Part shown: positions 59,850 to 64,000 of the stretch, piece after piece
Layout: every line of letters starts with the position of its first letter
Numbering within the stretch: position 1 is the first letter of the stretch
NCBI GenBank assembly: GCA_963930775.1
Contig: OZ005694.1
Location: forward strand, 10,370,899-10,434,898
DNA: 64,000 nucleotides
Direction: 5' to 3'
DNA from: Cliona cf. orientalis
Lineage: Eukaryota; Porifera; Demospongiae; Clionaida; Clionaidae
The notes under the pieces: model-generated
Told to the model about the DNA's origin: nothing
Databases searched by the model: none
What the model saw: only the letters and a program-made list of their open reading frames with translations
Position numbers and translations under genes: made by a program

Positions 59850-60405
59850 TTTCAGTGCAAACTTTAATTTTCAAACTGATTCGAATCGATCCTTGCATGC
59901 AGCTGTTTAAAAAATAGTGTGTATCCCATAATTTAGTGTCATGCAGCAAGTGAGGTGTAGAATATCAACAGTTATTATTATAAGTGAATGTGCGAAAACA
60001 GGATTGTTTGTGTGAATAAAAACCGTAATAATTATTATTACAATATTAATGTTTGATTTTGTCACTAGCTAGTGTTGGTATGCAGCATCTCTCCTTTAGG
60101 AATGCCAAAATCATGATATTCAGTTTTCACAAACAGCGCTATAATAATATTATTATAGCATGCATATTATAATATGAACGAAGAAAAACAACCTCGATCC
60201 TAGTTATGTTATTATTTCTTAGTCACTTTCAACCCATTGTATCCATGGTTACGTACATTATCTTGACATTGTATGTATGTAGCGCAGCTGGGCAGTCTCA
60301 GTAACGTTGTAGCTACAGTAAAAAATTATTTGACTAGTAAAATTAATAACATGCACACAACAGACAAAAAATTAATGTTAATTAATAAATGTGATTCAGT
60401 TTCGG
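59850..60405. other. Intergenic spacer
   Basis: 556 bp, AT-rich, upstream of the beta-helix gene and downstream of the PDZ gene. No gene was recognised. Confidence 0.5.
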
Positions 60406-60888
60406 TCACAGTGTTCCCTTGGGACTGCCATTCTGCTGCTGCTCCCATTCAGGGGTTGTAAGTTCAAAGGTCATCTCCTCTTTGCACTCTTTCACCATGG
60501 AGACGACTTCACCGTGGGACATGAACTTTGTGTTGACTCCGTTCACTGAGAGTAGCCAGTCCTTTGGCTTGATACCAGCAACCTGCCTGCAAGAAAATAG
60601 GCTCAGTAACCAGGACTTTCACTTTTTTTTTTTTTTTTGGGAGGGGGGGGGTGGTGGGGGCTGGAAGAGGCATGTTTTTAGGGTTGTTCTATGATTGATT
60701 TCTGATTGACTTAGCATCTGACAAACCTCTGCTGGTCCACCCTTATCCACACCAGAGAAAACGACAGGTCTGGAGTTGCGAATCATGAACCCGAAGCCGC
60801 TCTTTCCTCTCTTCAGGGTGACTGTCCGCGGAGGGGTCCACTTGTTCTCGGCGGAAAAGACGGAAAGGGGACCGAGGGAACGAAACAT
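60406..60888 (-). CDS. Single-PDZ-domain protein
   Basis: Minus exons 60727-60888 and 60406-60582 (phase 0), 112 aa. The PDZ core is clear: TVTLKRGKSGFGFMI (carboxylate-binding loop G-F-G-F), PVVFSGVDKGGPAE, then VAGIKPKDWLLSVNG and a final FELTTP strand, with a short Gln-rich tail. The splice uses the acceptor after GGCAG so that GPAE joins VAGIKPKDW. It would bind C-terminal peptides of membrane proteins. A possible acceptor (TATAG) lies just 5' of the ATG, so further 5' exons could exist, but the next sequence upstream is the start of the duplicated MFS segment; the gene may therefore be a truncated remnant. A poly-A/G stretch lies in its intron. Confidence 0.65.
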
Positions 60889-60978
60889 GTCCTATATCCA
60901 CACCTTGGAGAAGTCGGGAGGGACCGCTCTCAGTGAGATCTCAGATGCTGAAATAATAACAATAGCAGCATCAGTGTA

Positions 60979-62738
60979 CAAGTGTTCGATCTTGGATTTT
61001 TACAGGGGATATCAAGAGTTGGTTTAGGAGTTGGCTAGTAATTGGAGGATTACTTTATAAGGTATGCAATCAATAATTATTGGTATTGCATGATTAAGGA
61101 TTATTTCAACCATTTATTTCACATTAAGGCTGGTGGATATAGATTACCTTTCTTCTCCATTGGTGGACTCTACTTTGTATTTGCAATTCCTGTCTTCCTC
61201 ATATTAATAACCCTCAAGACTTCTCGTAAGTCAATTCTCGATCACACAATGTATTCATACAGTCTGAACTCATGCTGTAGCTTCATCCCCAGCCCCTCTA
61301 ACTTCATACACCATAAGCTGTGGGGAGGGAGATAGAGGGCCTGCGGACAAGGCTAAACTCATGCCTATGACAATGTCACATTGTGTTATTTTTTACAGAA
61401 AAGAGCACAAGACGGTTGTTGAAGATTAAAGTAGTGCTTAGTCTATTAAAGAACTTTTCAATATTTCTTGTTGGTATGTTGATCACATTAGTGCCTCATG
61501 CATGATTGTATAGTATACCTTTGTGTGTTAATTCAAATGCAGTGTTAGGAGTGGTTCTGCAAATGGTTGGATTTGGATTCCAAGTGGCCACGTACTCATT
61601 TTTCCTAGGAAGACAGGTAAAAAGATTATACACATGCATGCACGAAAATTAAAATCATGTATAGCTTACTGAGAGCTTAATAGTGATAGAGACACTGTAG
61701 GATCAAATTTTTATAATTTTGCAGTTTTCCCTAATCCCCGACAAGATAGGATTTGTTTTCATCGCCAATGCAATATCCTATGCTACCACATCACCGGTCA
61801 TTGAGCTGCTTTCTGACAGAATTGTGAGTAGCAACAATCCTAAATATTTTTGTAACTCTAAGTTACACAAGTTAATCTTACGATAGAATCCCAGATACGT
61901 TATTATAAGTGGACTGCTCACGTCAGGATTGGGCTGCTTTCTGATTGGACCAACCTCTTTAATTCCAATCCACCCGTATGTATAATATTATTATGTATTT
62001 TAGTTATAATAACGGGAGTGTAGCTACTATCATTCCATTTTTCTATAGAGCTTTGTGGTTGTCCATTGTTGGTGATGTGCTAATGTCAGCCGGGGCAGGG
62101 CAAACAATAGTTCCTGCATTTTCAGATATCTCCAATGTTGTTTTGTGAGTTCAGAAGCTATATAGTCTGCACAGCCAATAATAGACTGCATGACTCTGAG
62201 TTTAACAGAAATGTAATGCATTTCGCAGAGCAAACTTTCCAGAACTATTGGATTCAGAATCAAGCGCCGACTCACAAAGGGAAAAAATCATGGGAATTAT
62301 TGCTGGAATGATTAGTGCAGGACTCTCCTTTGGGTGAGTCATAATACTTATTATTATTATGCATGCATTATGATCCAGTAATTAGCTATTAAAATTAATT
62401 CTTATTAGGGAATTTGTTGGTCCCATTGTTGGAGGAGGCTTGACTGATCTCTTCAACTTCCGTGTGACTGCTACTGTAAGTGAAAAGTTTTTAATAGCAG
62501 CTGCTATTGATTAACAACGTTAATGCATTAATGATTGCTCCTGATCTTAGATATTTGGTGAGGCACTACTTGCTCTGGTAAGATTTAGTGTATGTGGGCC
62601 CATTATGTTACTTTATGTATTATTATTCTCTTTTCATAGACGATTCTCTTAGCTATGATCTCGGTAATAGATCACTGTCTTACTGCAAGCTCTAGAACTC
62701 CAAAGAACGAAGATTCATGTCAATCTACAATAAACTAG
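60979..62738 (+). pseudogene. Truncated third MFS copy (exons 5-15 only)
   Basis: Homology to MFS copy 2 begins abruptly near 60979, inside intron 4. Exon equivalents: 61006-61061, 61129-61225, 61399-61473, 61543-61616, 61725-61823, 61887-61975, 62049-62144, 62229-62333, 62409-62475, 62551-62577, 62640-62738. The first lacks 13 bp of the motif-C region (after GTTGGCT), causing a frameshift with an immediate TAG, and exons 1-4 are absent. The later exons keep open frames and splice sites with few substitutions (plus one in-frame codon near 62265), so the loss is recent. Confidence 0.9.
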
Positions 62739-62910
62739 TGATACATTTATAATTACACACAATATCATGCATAGTGCATGCAATGTCATACAAATTAAAC
62801 TCAGTATATTAGCTACTATACAGCTACAACTAAACAATGTTGCATAATATTATAATTATACAGGCAATTAAGTAAAAAGCGGTTTGTGCTTTTTCAATGC
62901 ATGGTTTTCT

Positions 62911-64000
62911 TTAATGTTTGGCGTACCCAGCATTTGGTCTCACTTTTATAGCATCAGATCGATCATCCTTCCATTCTGGCTCTGCATATAATATCTCAGG
63001 CGACTCATTGTGATCATTGTATTTGATACCGGTGTTGCGTTTATCAAGGTCATAACATTCAGTACCTCTTGCTTTCTTTTTCAGACATACTGTTTTGAAT
63101 TTCATCACAATGGCTATCGCCAAAACAATAACGAAGAGCAAGGAAATGGCAAATATGACGTACTGCACGGATGATGTTTCAGTTATCTTGTTGCGTAAAT
63201 CCATGAGCAATTCCCTTTCTGGATTAGTAGTATAAACATCAGTAGTACCTGTAGTAGCCATCGGTAAGTTATTGTGATCTGAAGACACGTTAGATAATAC
63301 CAAGTACTGTGCAAGATTTACATTGCTATGATCTTCTGGTGTTGGATTGTGGAAGATTCTTGTTAGTCTGCTGTAAAATAAGCATTCCGTGGTCGGTGTT
63401 GAATAGGTTCGCTGCTGAAAATAAGTGAAGTATGTAGACGGACCTGTGATGTTTGATGCAGTGCACATGCCAATGTCATCTCCTGAAGCCGCTTCATTAC
63501 CGTGCATATCAGTCTGTTCCATTCCTATTGTACTGCCAAATACGATTATGGCACCTCCCCTATCATTCGCAACATTATAGCTGAACAAACTCATTCCGAT
63601 ATCTAGAGTGCTTCTCGTTTTTCCAATGTATATAGCTCCACCATCATCTCCAGCTCTATTGTTGGTAAAACTGCATCTTTGGAGGACATAATATGTGGAG
63701 GGAAGTAAATAAGTATACAAGACACCACCATCAATTCCGGCCGAGTTGTTGTGAAATGAGCTACTGCTGATGGCCACACTACTGTCTTCAGCATGCAGTA
63801 CTCCACCACTATGCTTTGCAGTATTGTGACTGAAAGTACAATTGCTTGCGACAAATGATGTATCCCTGACGCAAGCCACTCCGCCTAAATATTGCATGTT
63901 ATCATCTTCTTCCGCAGTCGAATTTGTTGCCTGATTGTATAGAAATATGGTTGACTCAAACAGACTTGAACTAGTACTGATCCCATTCAGGGAAAACACT
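62911..64000 (-). CDS. Beta-helix membrane protein, second copy (partial)
   Basis: The C-terminal about 362 codons of a second beta-helix gene continue past the window end. Very similar to the gene at 57344-59849 over the whole shared length, including the GGVL/GGAI repeats, TM and the tail ending RPNAGYAKH. Differences cluster in the strand surfaces (for example QYLGGVACVRDTSF versus ACIRHTSL). It sits downstream of the MFS pseudogene in the same convergent arrangement as the original pair, so it belongs to the same segmental duplication. The N-terminus is not visible. Confidence 0.85.
   Translation of the reverse strand, partial: VFSLNGISTSSSLFESTIFLYNQATNSTAEEDDNMQYLGGVACVRDTSFVASNCTFSHNTAKHSGGVLHAEDSSVAISSSSFHNNSAGIDGGVLYTYLLPSTYYVLQRCSFTNNRAGDDGGAIYIGKTRSTLDIGMSLFSYNVANDRGGAIIVFGSTIGMEQTDMHGNEAASGDDIGMCTASNITGPSTYFTYFQQRTYSTPTTECLFYSRLTRIFHNPTPEDHSNVNLAQYLVLSNVSSDHNNLPMATTGTTDVYTTNPERELLMDLRNKITETSSVQYVIFAISLLFVIVLAIAIVMKFKTVCLKKKARGTECYDLDKRNTGIKYNDHNESPEILYAEPEWKDDRSDAIKVRPNAGYAKH

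Overview
The window is a stretch of eukaryotic (metazoan) genome. Nearly every gene is split by GT-AG introns, signal-peptide and domain exons keep strict phases, and the products are animal-type: SAMHD1, an SLC52-type riboflavin transporter, a RING/TRAF/MATH protein, Ig-domain receptors, and ML-domain (NPC2/PG-PI transfer-like) proteins. The AT-rich noncoding DNA, short introns, dense small inverted-repeat elements and beta-helix 'GGAI/FxxN' membrane proteins fit an early-branching animal. A demosponge is my best guess, but this is an inference from composition and gene style, not a search result. There is no bacterial operon, rRNA, tRNA or CRISPR array.

Layout. 0.7-3.9 kb: two tandem paralogues (+) of a signal-peptide, three-TM, coiled-coil protein resembling TMEM109/BRI3BP. 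4.3-11.1 kb: three related type I membrane receptors with Ig-like ectodomains. The first is on the minus strand with three Ig domains and a 2-nt frameshift; the next two are on plus with one Ig domain each, PPxY tails and LID motifs. 11.4-19.0 kb: a divergent pair, an SLC52A-like riboflavin transporter (-) and SAMHD1 (+), sharing a 271-bp promoter interval. 19.4-43.3 kb: ten ML-domain secreted lipid-binding-type genes, all with the same four-exon plan, interrupted by a TRAF-like gene and by a caspase-like pseudo-enzyme. 43.4-44.5 kb: an intronless LigB-type extradiol-dioxygenase-like gene. 44.5-50.6 kb: two tandem copies of a repeat element joined by the hexamer CATTTA, one 0.6 kb and one 5.4 kb, the longer containing minisatellites. 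50.9-57.2 kb: two tandem 15-exon MFS transporters. 57.3-64.0 kb: a beta-helix membrane-protein gene split by a 513-bp TTAA-flanked element, a single-PDZ gene, and a second copy of the MFS plus beta-helix block in which the MFS copy is a pseudogene and the beta-helix copy runs off the window.

Exon models were built by matching donor/acceptor phases by eye. For each gene the summed exon lengths are divisible by three unless a break is stated. The Ig receptors look like an endocytosed cell-surface recognition family, and the ML genes like a tandemly expanded extracellular or lysosomal lipid-binding family. Several small terminal-inverted-repeat families (two with TTA target duplications, one with TTAA) sit in introns and intergenic gaps and, in one case, inside a coding exon.
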